This document shows positions 32,589-41,019 of a stretch of DNA of 64,000 bases, one piece after another. The DNA is from Elusimicrobium simillimum (lineage in GTDB: Bacteria; Elusimicrobiota; Elusimicrobia; Elusimicrobiales; Elusimicrobiaceae). Every line of letters begins with the position of its first letter. Within the stretch, counting starts at the first letter, position 1. The DNA is taken from assembly GCF_049639735.1 (NCBI RefSeq), contig NZ_JBEVVA010000003.1, positions 992,001 to 1,056,000 on the forward strand, read 5' to 3'. The position numbers and the translations under genes are program-made. Below the pieces are notes generated by a model. It searched no databases. It saw only the letters and a program-made list of their open reading frames with translations, and was not told the DNA's origin.

Positions 32589-33311
32589 CTAATATATTGT
32601 AGTTCCTATCTTTTTGCCTTGCAGGGCTAGTTTTATATTGCCCTTTTTATGTAAATTGAATACCTGTATTGGTAAAGTATTTTCCATACAAAGCGCCAGG
32701 GCCGCGGTGTCCATAAACTGCAGGCCTTTGGAAATAGCCTCGCCGTACGTAATTTCTTTAATAAGCTTGGCCTTGGGGTTTTTGCGCGGGTCAGAGTCAT
32801 ACACGCCGTCAACCTGTGTGGCCTTAAGCAGCAGGTTTGCGCCAATTTCGCTGGCGCGCAGCGCGGCGGCTGAGTCTGTAGTAAAGAACGGGTTGCCCGT
32901 GCCGCCCGCAAAAATAACAACACGCCCCTTTTCAAGGTGGCGTATAGCTTTGCGGCGGATAAACGCTTCGGCCAGTTCATAAATATTAATAGATGTTAAA
33001 ACTCTTGTAGGCAGGCCGACGTCTTCTAAGGCCGACTGAAGGGCAAGAGCGTTGATAACCGTGGCCAGCATACCCATATTGTCTGAGTTCACGCGGTCTA
33101 TAATGCCGCCGCCGTCACGTACGCCGCGCCATATGTTGCCGCCGCCAATTACAATGGCAAGCTGGCAGTTGGGCGCCGCTTTAAGTGCTGAGGCAAGTTC
33201 TTTGGCTATATCTTTAAGAGCAAAGGGGGTAATACCTCTTTTACCCTCTTCTACTAAGGCTTCTCCGGAAAGTTTGAGCAGGATTCTGTTTACTTTTTTG
33301 GTTTTCTTCAT
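32589..33311 (-). CDS. pyrH: uridylate kinase (UMP kinase)
   Basis: Phosphorylates UMP to UDP; a hexameric amino-acid-kinase fold enzyme. I choose the ATG at 33311 (240 residues), which has an AAAGGCGG site, over an in-frame TTG at 33335. ILLKLSGEALVEEGKRG, IVIGGGNIWRG near 56-66, GLPTRVLTSINI, FAGGTGNPFFTTDSAAALRA near 135-154, and GVYDSDPRKNPKAK are the family motifs. It is followed by frr, as in most bacteria. Confidence 0.96.
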   Translation of the reverse strand: MKKTKKVNRILLKLSGEALVEEGKRGITPFALKDIAKELASALKAAPNCQLAIVIGGGNIWRGVRDGGGIIDRVNSDNMGMLATVINALALQSALEDVGLPTRVLTSINIYELAEAFIRRKAIRHLEKGRVVIFAGGTGNPFFTTDSAAALRASEIGANLLLKATQVDGVYDSDPRKNPKAKLIKEITYGEAISKGLQFMDTAALALCMENTLPIQVFNLHKKGNIKLALQGKKIGTTIY

Positions 33312-33383
33312 AAAACCGCCTTTATATATTTTCAATATTTTAACAAATTTTTACTTTTCGCGCCTGTGCAGATAATGTTTGGT

Positions 33384-33413
33384 GGGCCTATACAAAAAAT
33401 AGGCCTTTTGGCC
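33384..33413 (+). promoter_or_regulatory. palindromic upstream element (copy A)
   Basis: GGGCCTATacaaaaaATAGGCC followed by TTTTGGCCC, giving two alternative pairings of GGCC. It lies about 75 bases before the first gene of the three-gene family. The segment ATAGGCCTTTtGGCCC recurs upstream of the genes at 50485 (minus strand) and, as ATAGGTCTTaAGACCC, at 41918. No terminator T-run follows, and no plus-strand gene precedes it closely. Confidence 0.45.
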
Positions 33414-33487
33414 CATGCGGAGCAGGGGGGAATATTACTAATATAAAAAGGATAGTTGTTATCAAATATTTATTTTTGGGGATATTA

Positions 33488-34591
33488 ATGAAAGAGTTAA
33501 ACAAAATCATCTCGCTTATACTTATACTAACAATGTTGTGCGGCAACACGCTTTACGCCCAAAATGCCGCGCAGCCTAAAACTTTAAAAGGGTACGTAGA
33601 ACGGGCAAAGCGGGATAATGTGACATTTGAAAAAAAGGGTATTGACGGCAGAGGCTTGCTTTCCGCCGGTATTATTACACTGGTTTCTTCTTACGCGCTA
33701 AAAGCGGTTTTTGGCAAAGGGGTTAAGGCGGAAATGGCGCTGCTGCAAAGTAATATGGCCGCCTCGCAAAACTTACTGCAGGACGCGGCTATTTACGCCA
33801 CGGAAACCGGGGATAGCGAACTGCGCAACCTGCTTGTCGGTATGAAAAACTCCGCCCCCGGCACATATATCCACACCTTAAGCGCTATTGAAGTTTTTGA
33901 AATAAAAAAGAATCTTGCCACATTAAACACCATGAAAAATTTATTAAAGGCTATTCCCGGCAATGACTATGCCCAGGCGTACGCTTTGTTAAACAAAAGT
34001 ATTATGGAGTTGGAGTGGATTGTGATGGAGCTTAAAGCCGGGCGCCTTACAGACGTTTTGCTTGTGCAAAAAGAAGCAATTTATAAAGTAATAGATATGA
34101 CCAAAGAGTTAAAGTCCGCCAGCCCAATAAGGCTGCGCAGGGAAATATTTAATACCGCTAACTCAGGCACCGCCATCCGCGCTACACGTGTTTATATCAA
34201 CAAAGACTTGCTGGCGGCGGAAAAGACTGTTATAAGCAAAATAAATCCCGCCAGAATGAAGGCGTTTAGGCTGTTAAATAAATTTTTTATAGCCGCGGTT
34301 TTGCTAGTGGCCGTAACCTCCGCTTCCGCCCAACAGCAACGTGTGGAAAGGATAACAAATAACGTGGAGCTTATTTTAGACGCGGACGACCAGACAATTT
34401 TACTGATAGAAAAAAACAAAGAACTTGCCGATATTATAAAACTGCTGCTTGATAACCACCATGAAGCGGCTGTAGGCACAGCAGATAAACAAGCTGAGTA
34501 TAAGAAAGAATTTGAGACTAAAAAGAAGCAGATAAACTTCACCACAAGAAATAATAAGTTTTCATCTTCCGGCGCAAAAACCGGCAAATAA
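33488..34591 (+). CDS. exported protein, tandem family member 1
   Basis: 367 residues from the ATG at 33488 (GGGG upstream; a TTG at 33476 is less likely). A signal peptide ends LYAQ, then a shared motif KPTLKxYVERAKxDN-like (PKTLKGYVERAKRDN). A hydrophobic stretch lies at about 55-75 (LLSAGIITLVSSYALKAVF) and a helical body follows. At about 270 there is a second signal-like segment (KFFIAAVLLVAVTSASAQQ), then a conserved C-terminal block (VERITNNVELILDADD, HHEAAVGTADKQAEYKKEF, RNNKFSSSGAKTGK). No named family is recognised. It is first of three adjacent paralogues, with the next start 11 bases after the stop. Confidence 0.8.
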   Translation: MKELNKIISLILILTMLCGNTLYAQNAAQPKTLKGYVERAKRDNVTFEKKGIDGRGLLSAGIITLVSSYALKAVFGKGVKAEMALLQSNMAASQNLLQDAAIYATETGDSELRNLLVGMKNSAPGTYIHTLSAIEVFEIKKNLATLNTMKNLLKAIPGNDYAQAYALLNKSIMELEWIVMELKAGRLTDVLLVQKEAIYKVIDMTKELKSASPIRLRREIFNTANSGTAIRATRVYINKDLLAAEKTVISKINPARMKAFRLLNKFFIAAVLLVAVTSASAQQQRVERITNNVELILDADDQTILLIEKNKELADIIKLLLDNHHEAAVGTADKQAEYKKEFETKKKQINFTTRNNKFSSSGAKTGK

Positions 34592-34602
34592 TGAGGATTA
34601 AC

Positions 34603-35709
34603 ATGAAAAAAATAGTAACTATTGTCTTGTCAGTTTTATTGTTATCAAATAATTTTATTTACGCGCAAAGCGCTGATACGCAAAAGCCTAAAACATTAAA
34701 ACAGTATGTAGAAAGGGCAAAACAAGATAATATTAAATTACAAACTGCCGGCGGAGATTTTTCCGCAGAACTTTTTTTCGCGGTAACAATTACAGCGTTA
34801 GCCACAAGGTTTATTGTCAAAGAGGGGCTGTCTTACTATTTAAAAAAGACTTTAACCCCGGACGCGCTTATGTGGCAGAAAGACGTGCACGCTACAAAAG
34901 AGCTTATTAAAGAGGCGTTGGATTACACTGTCTCGGTTAAGGATATAGAACTGCGTAACCTGCTGCAATGGTATGGATCCAAAGAGAAAGTAAGTTACAG
35001 CGGGCTTCTTTCACTTTTAGAAGATGAAGAGTTGGGCAGAAATATTAACGCTTTAAAAAAAGCGGAACCGCTTGCTTTTAAAAACATGCCTGAAAACAGT
35101 TTTCGCATTTTTAAAAATTGTATTATTAAACTGGAAAGGTTAAAAAACGAGTTTTACAGCGGTAAAGTTACCGTGGAAATGCTGAGAGAAAAAGAAGCCC
35201 TTTACGCCGAACTTAAAACTACGGGGTATGGCGCTAATATATTAAGGTTGAGAAGCGCTGTTTTTAACCACGCCAACAAAACGCCGGGCGGCAGGGTGGT
35301 AAACGCTTATTTGGATCAAGAAATTTTAAGTTTTGAACAAAAGTTTTTAAAGAAATATTCATCACGCAGAATAAAAATATTAAAAAATCTTAACAAATTT
35401 CTTTTAGTGGGCATTTTGTTAACAGCCGTCGTATCGGCGGACGCCGCCACTGAGGGAAAAATTAACAGAATAGAAAATAACTTTTCTTTAATATTTCAAG
35501 CTGACGACGCCACTATAAAAGCTATCGAACAGAAAAAAGAACTTACAGAACTTATAAAAGTAATTTTTGACGAGCACCACGAAGCGGCGCTGGCCACCGC
35601 CGCGGAGCAGGCTGAGTATAAAAAAGAATTTGAAAATAAAAAGAAGCAAATAAATTTCAACACCAGAAATAACAAATTTACATCCGCCGGTGTTAAAAGC
35701 GGAAGATAA
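34603..35709 (+). CDS. exported protein, tandem family member 2
   Basis: 368 residues from the ATG at 34603 with GAGG 6 bases upstream. Same architecture as member 1: a signal peptide (ending IYAQS), PKTLKQYVERAKQDN, a hydrophobic stretch (about 50-68, ELFFAVTITALATRFIV), and a central helical body. The second signal-like segment KFLLVGILLTAVVSADAAT is near 270. The C-terminal block has INRIENNFSLIFQADD, HHEAALATAAEQAEYKKEF and RNNKFTSAGVKSGR. The C-terminal ~90 residues are the best conserved part, closest to member 1. The middle has diverged strongly. Function unknown; location periplasmic or surface by inference. Confidence 0.8.
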   Translation: MKKIVTIVLSVLLLSNNFIYAQSADTQKPKTLKQYVERAKQDNIKLQTAGGDFSAELFFAVTITALATRFIVKEGLSYYLKKTLTPDALMWQKDVHATKELIKEALDYTVSVKDIELRNLLQWYGSKEKVSYSGLLSLLEDEELGRNINALKKAEPLAFKNMPENSFRIFKNCIIKLERLKNEFYSGKVTVEMLREKEALYAELKTTGYGANILRLRSAVFNHANKTPGGRVVNAYLDQEILSFEQKFLKKYSSRRIKILKNLNKFLLVGILLTAVVSADAATEGKINRIENNFSLIFQADDATIKAIEQKKELTELIKVIFDEHHEAALATAAEQAEYKKEFENKKKQINFNTRNNKFTSAGVKSGR

Positions 35710-35751
35710 GTTAATGTTATAATCTACTTAACTTAAAATGGAGCGTTTATT

Positions 35752-36846
35752 GTGAAATTAAATAAAATTTGTGTTTGTTTTCTAACTATTACAATGTTGG
35801 GTAACACCTTTTTACATGCGGGTGGACATGGGCAAAATGTTAAAAAGCCCCACACCTTAAAAGAATATATAGAAAGAGGTAAGCAAGATAATGTTATGCT
35901 TGCCGGCAACAACAACAGTGGCGCTATTGTGGCAACAGGTATAGCCCTTGGCGTTGCTGTCAGGCTTGGCGGGCCTAAGCTGCTGGCAAAGCTAGACGCT
36001 TTTGCTGAAAATGCCTGTGCGGCTGATAATTATGTTAAACTCAGCGCGCAATTTAATAAAGAGGCTATGGAGTACGCTTTAAAAAATGATAAAGAGCTTT
36101 ACAGACTTCTATCTTCCTTGCAGAAAAACAACGCTTCTTACACCACAACGATTGCGGCGGTAGAGGCTTTTGAAATTAAGAGGAATATAGAAATGGCGGA
36201 TGCTTTTATGGCTGACAAAACCATAGGAAACTTTTATGGTTTTTTTAGTTATCTAAGAGAAACCGGGAAACTTAGAGAAATTATTAGAGAGCTTCCTTCC
36301 GGCAAAATTAATACTGCCGCTAAAGAATCAGCTTATATGATATTAGAGACGGCAGGCATATTAAACCCGAGTGAAACATACCGAATAAGGCGGTTTATAT
36401 ATAACCACGCCGGTAAAGCCGGCCCGGAAGCTTTGTTTGATGCATATATTAATGAACGCGTGATCAAATATGAGTTAAATACATTAAAGAGTGTTACCCC
36501 GGCAAAGGTTAAGTTTTACAGACTTTTTAAAAGGTTTTTTATAGTGGGCGCGTTGCTTACCGTGGCTGTCAGCGCGGACGCGGCCACCTCACAAAAAATT
36601 GAAAGAATAACAAATAATTTCAATTTAATTTTTGAGGCAGATGACCATACTATAGCTGTTATAGAAAAAGACAAAGAGTTTGCAGCGGTTATTAAAGCTA
36701 TTTTGGACACCCGTCATGAAATAGCCATAGGTACAGAAGAGCAAAAAGAAGCCTACCGCAAAGAATATGAGGCCGCTAAAAAGGAAATTACCTTTAATCC
36801 AATGAGAGATAAGTTTTCTTCTTACGGTACTAAAACAGGCAGGTAA
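35752..36846 (+). CDS. exported protein, tandem family member 3
   Basis: 364 residues from a GTG start at 35752, with GGAG 9 bases upstream. The nearest ATG is out of frame and closes at once. Signal peptide, PHTLKEYIERGKQDN, hydrophobic stretch (about 47-65, AIVATGIALGVAVRLGGP), helical body, and second signal-like segment RFFIVGALLTVAVSADAAT near 265. The C-terminal block has IERITNNFNLIFEADD, RHEIAIGTEEQKEAYRKEY and RDKFSSYGTKTGR. It is the most divergent member. A strong terminator follows 11 bases after the stop and closes the three-gene unit. Confidence 0.8.
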   Translation: MKLNKICVCFLTITMLGNTFLHAGGHGQNVKKPHTLKEYIERGKQDNVMLAGNNNSGAIVATGIALGVAVRLGGPKLLAKLDAFAENACAADNYVKLSAQFNKEAMEYALKNDKELYRLLSSLQKNNASYTTTIAAVEAFEIKRNIEMADAFMADKTIGNFYGFFSYLRETGKLREIIRELPSGKINTAAKESAYMILETAGILNPSETYRIRRFIYNHAGKAGPEALFDAYINERVIKYELNTLKSVTPAKVKFYRLFKRFFIVGALLTVAVSADAATSQKIERITNNFNLIFEADDHTIAVIEKDKEFAAVIKAILDTRHEIAIGTEEQKEAYRKEYEAAKKEITFNPMRDKFSSYGTKTGR

Positions 36847-36857
36847 ATTTTTACAAT

Positions 36858-36894
36858 AAAAAGCGGCCCTCTTTTGTTAAGAGGGCCGCTTTTT
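36858..36894. terminator. bidirectional terminator after the three-gene family
   Basis: Perfect 16-bp stem AAAAAGCGGCCCTCTT / AAGAGGGCCGCTTTTT with a TTGTT loop, between the family and the convergent DUF1015 gene. Confidence 0.95.
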
Positions 36895-36903
36895 ATTTTT
36901 TGC

Positions 36904-38136
36904 TTAATACTGATATATCAAAAGCCCGCTTCTCAGCTTTGGCTCAAACCATGTGCTTTTGGGGGGCATTACCAGGCCCGCATCCGCCACTTTCATAAGT
37001 TCCTCCATGGAAGTGGGGTACATTGAGAATGCCACGGCATAACCAAGTGTGTCCACATATTTTTCCAGCTCAGCCGTGCCGCGTATGCCGCCTATAAAGT
37101 CTATGCGTTTGTCTGTCCTGGGGTCACCTATGCCCAGGAGGGGGGCAAGCACATTTTCCTGCAAAATGCTTACATCCAACCTTTTTATAGGGTCATCCTC
37201 GTGCACAATACCCGGCTTTGCGGCAAGCTTATACCACTGGCCTTTAAGATACATACCAAACTCATGGCGGCCTGACGGGTTTTTAACGTCAGTTTTTTCA
37301 ACGTCAAAATGCTCTGACATTTTTGCCAAAAAGGACTCCTCCGTCATACCGTTTAAATCTTTAACCGCGCGGTTATAGTCCATAATATAAAGCTGGTCAG
37401 CGGGAAATATAACCGATAAGAAAAAATTGTAGCTTTCCAGCCCTGTATGCGACATATTGGCTTTCATGCGCTCTTGTGACACGTTATAAGCGCTGGCGGC
37501 CCTATGGTGGCCGTCGGCTATATATAAAGCGTCTACTTTTAAAAACTCGCCCTCAATTTTCTTAATTTCCGCTTCATCCGTTATGCGCCAAACAGTGTGT
37601 CTTACGCCGTCTTCCGCTGTAAAATCATATAAAGGCGTTGTTTTTGCTGTTTCCTGCAATATTTTGTCCAGCGGCTCATTATGCTTGTAAGCCAGGAAAA
37701 TAGGCCCTGTGGTGGCGTTGAGTGTGTTTACGTGGCGGGTACGGTCAGCTTCTTTATCTTTTCTGGTAAACTCATGCTTTTTTATTTTACCCGCGCCATA
37801 TTCAGCCGTGCTGGCCGCCGCCACAAAGCCGTACTGCGTGCGGCCGTTCATGGTTTGCGCGTAAACATAAAAGCAGGGTTTATCTTCTTTGGTAAAAATA
37901 CCCTGGTCTATAAACCGTTTAAAGTTTTCTTTACCTTTGGCATAGACTTTGTCGTCGTAAAGGTCTGTGCCTTCAGGCAGGTCAATTTCCGGTTTGTCTA
38001 TATGTAAGAACGACGCGGGGTTATCCTTAGCCATAGCCAGGGCTTCTTGCGTGCTCATTACGTCATAGGGTAAGGCGGCTGTTTTGGCCGGGTCTCCCGC
38101 GGGGCGTAACGCTTTAAAAGCTTTTACCGTAATCAT
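36904..38136 (-). CDS. DUF1015 family protein in a serine cluster
   Basis: 410 residues of the DUF1015 family. Conserved features: FKALRPAGDPAKTAALPYDVM at the start, FLHIDKPE, KKHEFTRKDKEADRTRH near 130, and VDALYIADGHHRAASAYN near 215. It overlaps the serA-like gene by four bases and, through it, is linked to a phosphoserine aminotransferase-like gene. This association with serine synthesis is widespread for the family. I recall, without being able to check, reports that some members are pyrophosphate-dependent serine kinases. No SerB-type phosphatase is present in the cluster, so it may supply the phosphoserine/serine step. That function is inference. Confidence 0.85.
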   Translation of the reverse strand: MITVKAFKALRPAGDPAKTAALPYDVMSTQEALAMAKDNPASFLHIDKPEIDLPEGTDLYDDKVYAKGKENFKRFIDQGIFTKEDKPCFYVYAQTMNGRTQYGFVAAASTAEYGAGKIKKHEFTRKDKEADRTRHVNTLNATTGPIFLAYKHNEPLDKILQETAKTTPLYDFTAEDGVRHTVWRITDEAEIKKIEGEFLKVDALYIADGHHRAASAYNVSQERMKANMSHTGLESYNFFLSVIFPADQLYIMDYNRAVKDLNGMTEESFLAKMSEHFDVEKTDVKNPSGRHEFGMYLKGQWYKLAAKPGIVHEDDPIKRLDVSILQENVLAPLLGIGDPRTDKRIDFIGGIRGTAELEKYVDTLGYAVAFSMYPTSMEELMKVADAGLVMPPKSTWFEPKLRSGLLIYQY

Positions 38137-39092
38137 TTGTTCACCTGGTGTAAAAACACTTTTTCTTTAACAAACTTGTCTATTATAAAAAGCGCAAGGT
38201 CAGACACGCTGTCCTGCGCCTGGTCTGTAGACGCGCCTATATGATGTGTGCCGTAAATATTGGGTTCTTGGCAAATTGGGTCTTTAAATTCCAAAGCGTC
38301 GGCCTTGGGCTCGTGTTCATACACGTCCAGGCCCGCCATAATGCCCTTTTCTTTACAGGCGGCAATAAGGTCGCCCTCCACAATAAGCCCGCCGCGGGAA
38401 GTGTTAATAATATACGCCCCCGGCTTCATGAGGTCAAAGAATTTTTTGTTATAAAACCCTTTGGTTTCAGGCGTGTTTGGTATGTGCAGGGTAATAATGT
38501 CCGCTTCTGCCGCTATTTTGTATACATCATTGTAAAGTGTAATACCGTATTCTTTAGCTGTTTCCGCCGTCATAGAACGGTCAAACCCTATTATGTTAAG
38601 GCCAAACGCTTTGGCCCTTTTGGCAACTTCTTTGCCAATATTACCCAGGCCTATTATACCTATTGTTCTGCCGTAAATACCTTTGGCTTTGCTGTATTTG
38701 GTTTTGTTCCATTTGCCCGCGCGCAGGTCGGCCACATTGTCGTAAATACGGCGGTCAAGCGCCAGTATAAGGCCCATGGCAAGCTCGGCCACCGCTATAG
38801 AATTGGTGCCCGGGCAGTTGCACACGGCGACGCCTTTAGAAGAAGCGTGGGCGGTGTCTATAGTATCATAGCCTGCGCCGGCGCGTATTACCATTTTAAG
38901 CGCGGCGCTTGCGTCTATGGTGGCGGCGTTTACCTTGGTGCTTCTTACTATAATAATATCAGGCTGGTAAGTTTTGGCTTCCTCACTCAAAGTTGTTTCG
39001 TCTAAAGAAGGGTTGCAGGCCACCTCATGTCCCTGTTCTTTTAACACCGTTATTTTTTTGTCGGGAAACTTATCCGCTATTAATATTTTCAC
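38133..39092 (-). CDS. serA: D-3-phosphoglycerate dehydrogenase (short form)
   Basis: NAD-dependent 2-hydroxyacid dehydrogenase, most likely oxidising 3-phosphoglycerate in serine synthesis. VIRAGAGYDTIDTAHASSKGV near residue 70, the Rossmann motif IIGLGNIGKEVAKRAKAFG near 142-160, and INTSRGGLI with the active-site Arg are present. DVYEHEP carries the Glu and GTHHIGAST the His near 280. 319 residues, without the C-terminal ACT regulatory domain of longer SerA forms, so serine feedback through ACT is not expected. Context between the aminotransferase and DUF1015 genes supports the serA assignment over other hydroxyacid dehydrogenases. Confidence 0.88.
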   Translation of the reverse strand: MKILIADKFPDKKITVLKEQGHEVACNPSLDETTLSEEAKTYQPDIIIVRSTKVNAATIDASAALKMVIRAGAGYDTIDTAHASSKGVAVCNCPGTNSIAVAELAMGLILALDRRIYDNVADLRAGKWNKTKYSKAKGIYGRTIGIIGLGNIGKEVAKRAKAFGLNIIGFDRSMTAETAKEYGITLYNDVYKIAAEADIITLHIPNTPETKGFYNKKFFDLMKPGAYIINTSRGGLIVEGDLIAACKEKGIMAGLDVYEHEPKADALEFKDPICQEPNIYGTHHIGASTDQAQDSVSDLALFIIDKFVKEKVFLHQVNK

Positions 39093-39094
39093 TT

Positions 39095-40255
39095 TTATAC
39101 CCCTTTTCTTAACTCTTTAACAACGTAGTCTATTGTTTTGGCCAGTTTTTCAAACTCACCCGTGCCGTTAATGTCAACAAACGGGAAGCACGCTATCCTG
39201 AGCGAGTTATCTTCCACGCCGGAATATTTGCTTATGCCGTCTTTCAGGCAGGCTTTGCCGCTTTGTTTAATGGCGTTAGAAATATCCGCGTCTTTAAGTT
39301 TAGAGTCAGTCACTCTAAGCGTTAAGGTAACGTAAGAGCGGTTGCCCTCGTTTTTAATTAAAGGCTCCAGGTAATCTGTTTTGGCGGCAAAGTCTATAAG
39401 ATACTGCGCGTGTTTACGGCAAAGGGCGTCCATGCCTTTAATACCGCCGTTGGCCAGCATCCATTTGGCGGCGGCGTTGGCCATCCAAATATTAGTAGTG
39501 GAGGGGGTGTTAACCGTTTGGTATTTTTTTACCTTTTCCACCGCTTCGGCAAATTGCAATATGTAAGGTATTTCTCTGCCGCTTGCGGCTACTTCCGCCG
39601 CGCGGGCTACGGCGCGGGGGCTTAAAATAAGCACGCTTGACCCGCCGCCTGTGCCAAAACACTTTTGCATAGAAAATAACATTACGTCAAACTTGCCCAC
39701 CGGTAAATCGCGCCCGCCCGCGCATGACGTGCAGTCCCACGCTATTAAGGTATCGGGCCCTTTAGATTTCCAGGCGTTTTCCAGGTATTCGTCCGATATT
39801 TGCACGCCCATGGAGGTTTCGTTAGGGGTTAACATAACAAGGCTGGCGTTAAAGTCCGGCAAGTCTTTAGGGAAGTACTCACCCTCGGCGGGTGATTTAA
39901 AATCTTTTTTAATATTTTTTGGTAAAGCGCCGCCTATTTTTTTACACCAGAGTTTAGAAAATGAGCCAAACGCCAGGCCTGAAATAGAGTCTTTAGTTAA
40001 ATTCCAGGCCACAGCGTCCATAGCTGTTGTTGCGCCGCCGTGGTAAAAGATAAGTATGTAATCGTCCGGTATTTGTAAGAGTTTTTTAATATTGTCTGTA
40101 GCTTCTTTATAAAGGCCGTTTTGGGCAACGTCGCCCGCGCGGTGGGAGCGTTCAAACAATGTTTCACAAAGGGGAGTGTTTCTTATTTCAGGGTGGCCCT
40201 GGCTGGGGCCGCACGCGAAGGTAACTTCAGGTAAAATCTCTGCCGGTATGTTCAT
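39095..40255 (-). CDS. serC: class V aminotransferase, phosphoserine aminotransferase-like
   Basis: PLP-dependent fold I transaminase probably making phosphoserine from phosphohydroxypyruvate and glutamate. FACGPSQGHPEIRN resembles the GP(A/S) start of SerC. Also visible are SHRAGDVAQ, IFYHGGATTAMDAVAWNL, IAWDCTSCAGGRDLPVGKF with the PLP-ring Asp, and the Schiff-base lysine in SMQKCFGTGGG at about 207. The C-terminus NSLRIACFPFVDINGTGEFEKL matches the substrate-binding end. 386 residues. It is first in the unit, with AGAGAGG before the ATG; serA follows by two bases. The alternative, an alanine-glyoxylate type enzyme, is less likely given the neighbours. Confidence 0.85.
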   Translation of the reverse strand: MNIPAEILPEVTFACGPSQGHPEIRNTPLCETLFERSHRAGDVAQNGLYKEATDNIKKLLQIPDDYILIFYHGGATTAMDAVAWNLTKDSISGLAFGSFSKLWCKKIGGALPKNIKKDFKSPAEGEYFPKDLPDFNASLVMLTPNETSMGVQISDEYLENAWKSKGPDTLIAWDCTSCAGGRDLPVGKFDVMLFSMQKCFGTGGGSSVLILSPRAVARAAEVAASGREIPYILQFAEAVEKVKKYQTVNTPSTTNIWMANAAAKWMLANGGIKGMDALCRKHAQYLIDFAAKTDYLEPLIKNEGNRSYVTLTLRVTDSKLKDADISNAIKQSGKACLKDGISKYSGVEDNSLRIACFPFVDINGTGEFEKLAKTIDYVVKELRKGV

Positions 40256-40351
40256 TATACTTACCTCTCTTATATATACATTTACGGTCTAAAGTAATAG
40301 TCGCAAATTTTTATGGCCTTGTAAAGTATAAAAAAGACCTGTGTAAATATA

Positions 40352-40384
40352 AAAAAACTCCCCGCTAAAAGCGGGGAGTTTTTT
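40352..40384 (-). terminator. intrinsic terminator adjoining the lipoprotein stop
   Basis: Perfect stem AAAAAACTCCCCGC / GCGGGGAGTTTTTT with a TAAAA loop. The stop codon of the minus-strand lipoprotein gene (40383) touches the stem. Confidence 0.9.
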
Positions 40385-40853
40385 AAAAAGCGGGGTTTTT
40401 GGCTATATCAATTTTATGTTCTTTGCAAAACGCTTCCGCGTGCGGACATTTTGCCCAACAGCGCATAATTGGCTGCATATCTTCAAAGTCATACCACAAA
40501 TAATATTCTAACTTTGGGTTTAGCCTTTTTATTAAAATCATTTTACAGGGCCCGGCGCTGTTATTTGCCGTAAGAGAGATATTAAACCTTTCTGAGGTAT
40601 ATGATATCGGGTTTTGAAAGCCCTCGGGGGGGCTTAAGTCTAAATCTTTTAGCGCGGTGGGACATTTGTCCCCATTTTTAAAATAGTATCTTGCGACGGA
40701 AGAGTTAAGCGCGTTTAAAATGCTTTGCGCTTCCGTCAGGTAAGCCGCTTCTTGTTCTATATCGTAACCGGGGCCTCTGCCTTTACATCCCACAACAGTT
40801 AATGCAAGTAAGGCAACAACCACGGCCGTCATAACAATGAATACACGTTTCAT
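40383..40853 (-). CDS. lipoprotein with pilin-like C-terminal domain
   Basis: 156 residues. The N-terminus has a hydrophobic helix ending in a lipobox (LTVVGC), so the protein is probably acylated at Cys23. The rest follows the pilins of this window: a long helix (AAYLTEAQSILNALNSSVARYYF), a KDLDLSPPEGF segment like the pilins' ITDLDIDxPG, and a late MRCWAKCPHAEAFCKEH pattern like their FCGQCPENxxxxCKIAKDVGF. So it looks like a pilin globular domain on a lipid anchor in place of a prepilin leader. A strong GGAGG site precedes the ATG. It forms a single-gene unit. Confidence 0.7.
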   Translation of the reverse strand: MKRVFIVMTAVVVALLALTVVGCKGRGPGYDIEQEAAYLTEAQSILNALNSSVARYYFKNGDKCPTALKDLDLSPPEGFQNPISYTSERFNISLTANNSAGPCKMILIKRLNPKLEYYLWYDFEDMQPIMRCWAKCPHAEAFCKEHKIDIAKNPAF

Positions 40854-40974
40854 ACCGCCTCCTTGCTAATGCTTATTATTAATATAAATGTAAAATATTA
40901 AAAAATCAAGGGGTAAAAATATTTTTTACGACGTGAAAAAGTATAAAATGTAAATTTCTCAGAAGATAAAAAAG

Positions 40975-41002
40975 AAAATCCCCGGTAGAAACCGGGGATT
41001 TT
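40975..41002 (-). terminator. intrinsic terminator of the 41020-41724 gene
   Basis: Perfect 12-bp stem AAAATCCCCGGT / ACCGGGGATTTT with an AGAA loop, 17 bases after the stop codon. Confidence 0.9.
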
Positions 41003-41019
41003 GTGTGGCTTAAAATATT

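Noticed and set aside
33384..33413. Terminator for pyrH or another gene
   Set aside because: pyrH runs away from it on the minus strand, no plus-strand gene precedes it, and there is no T-run.
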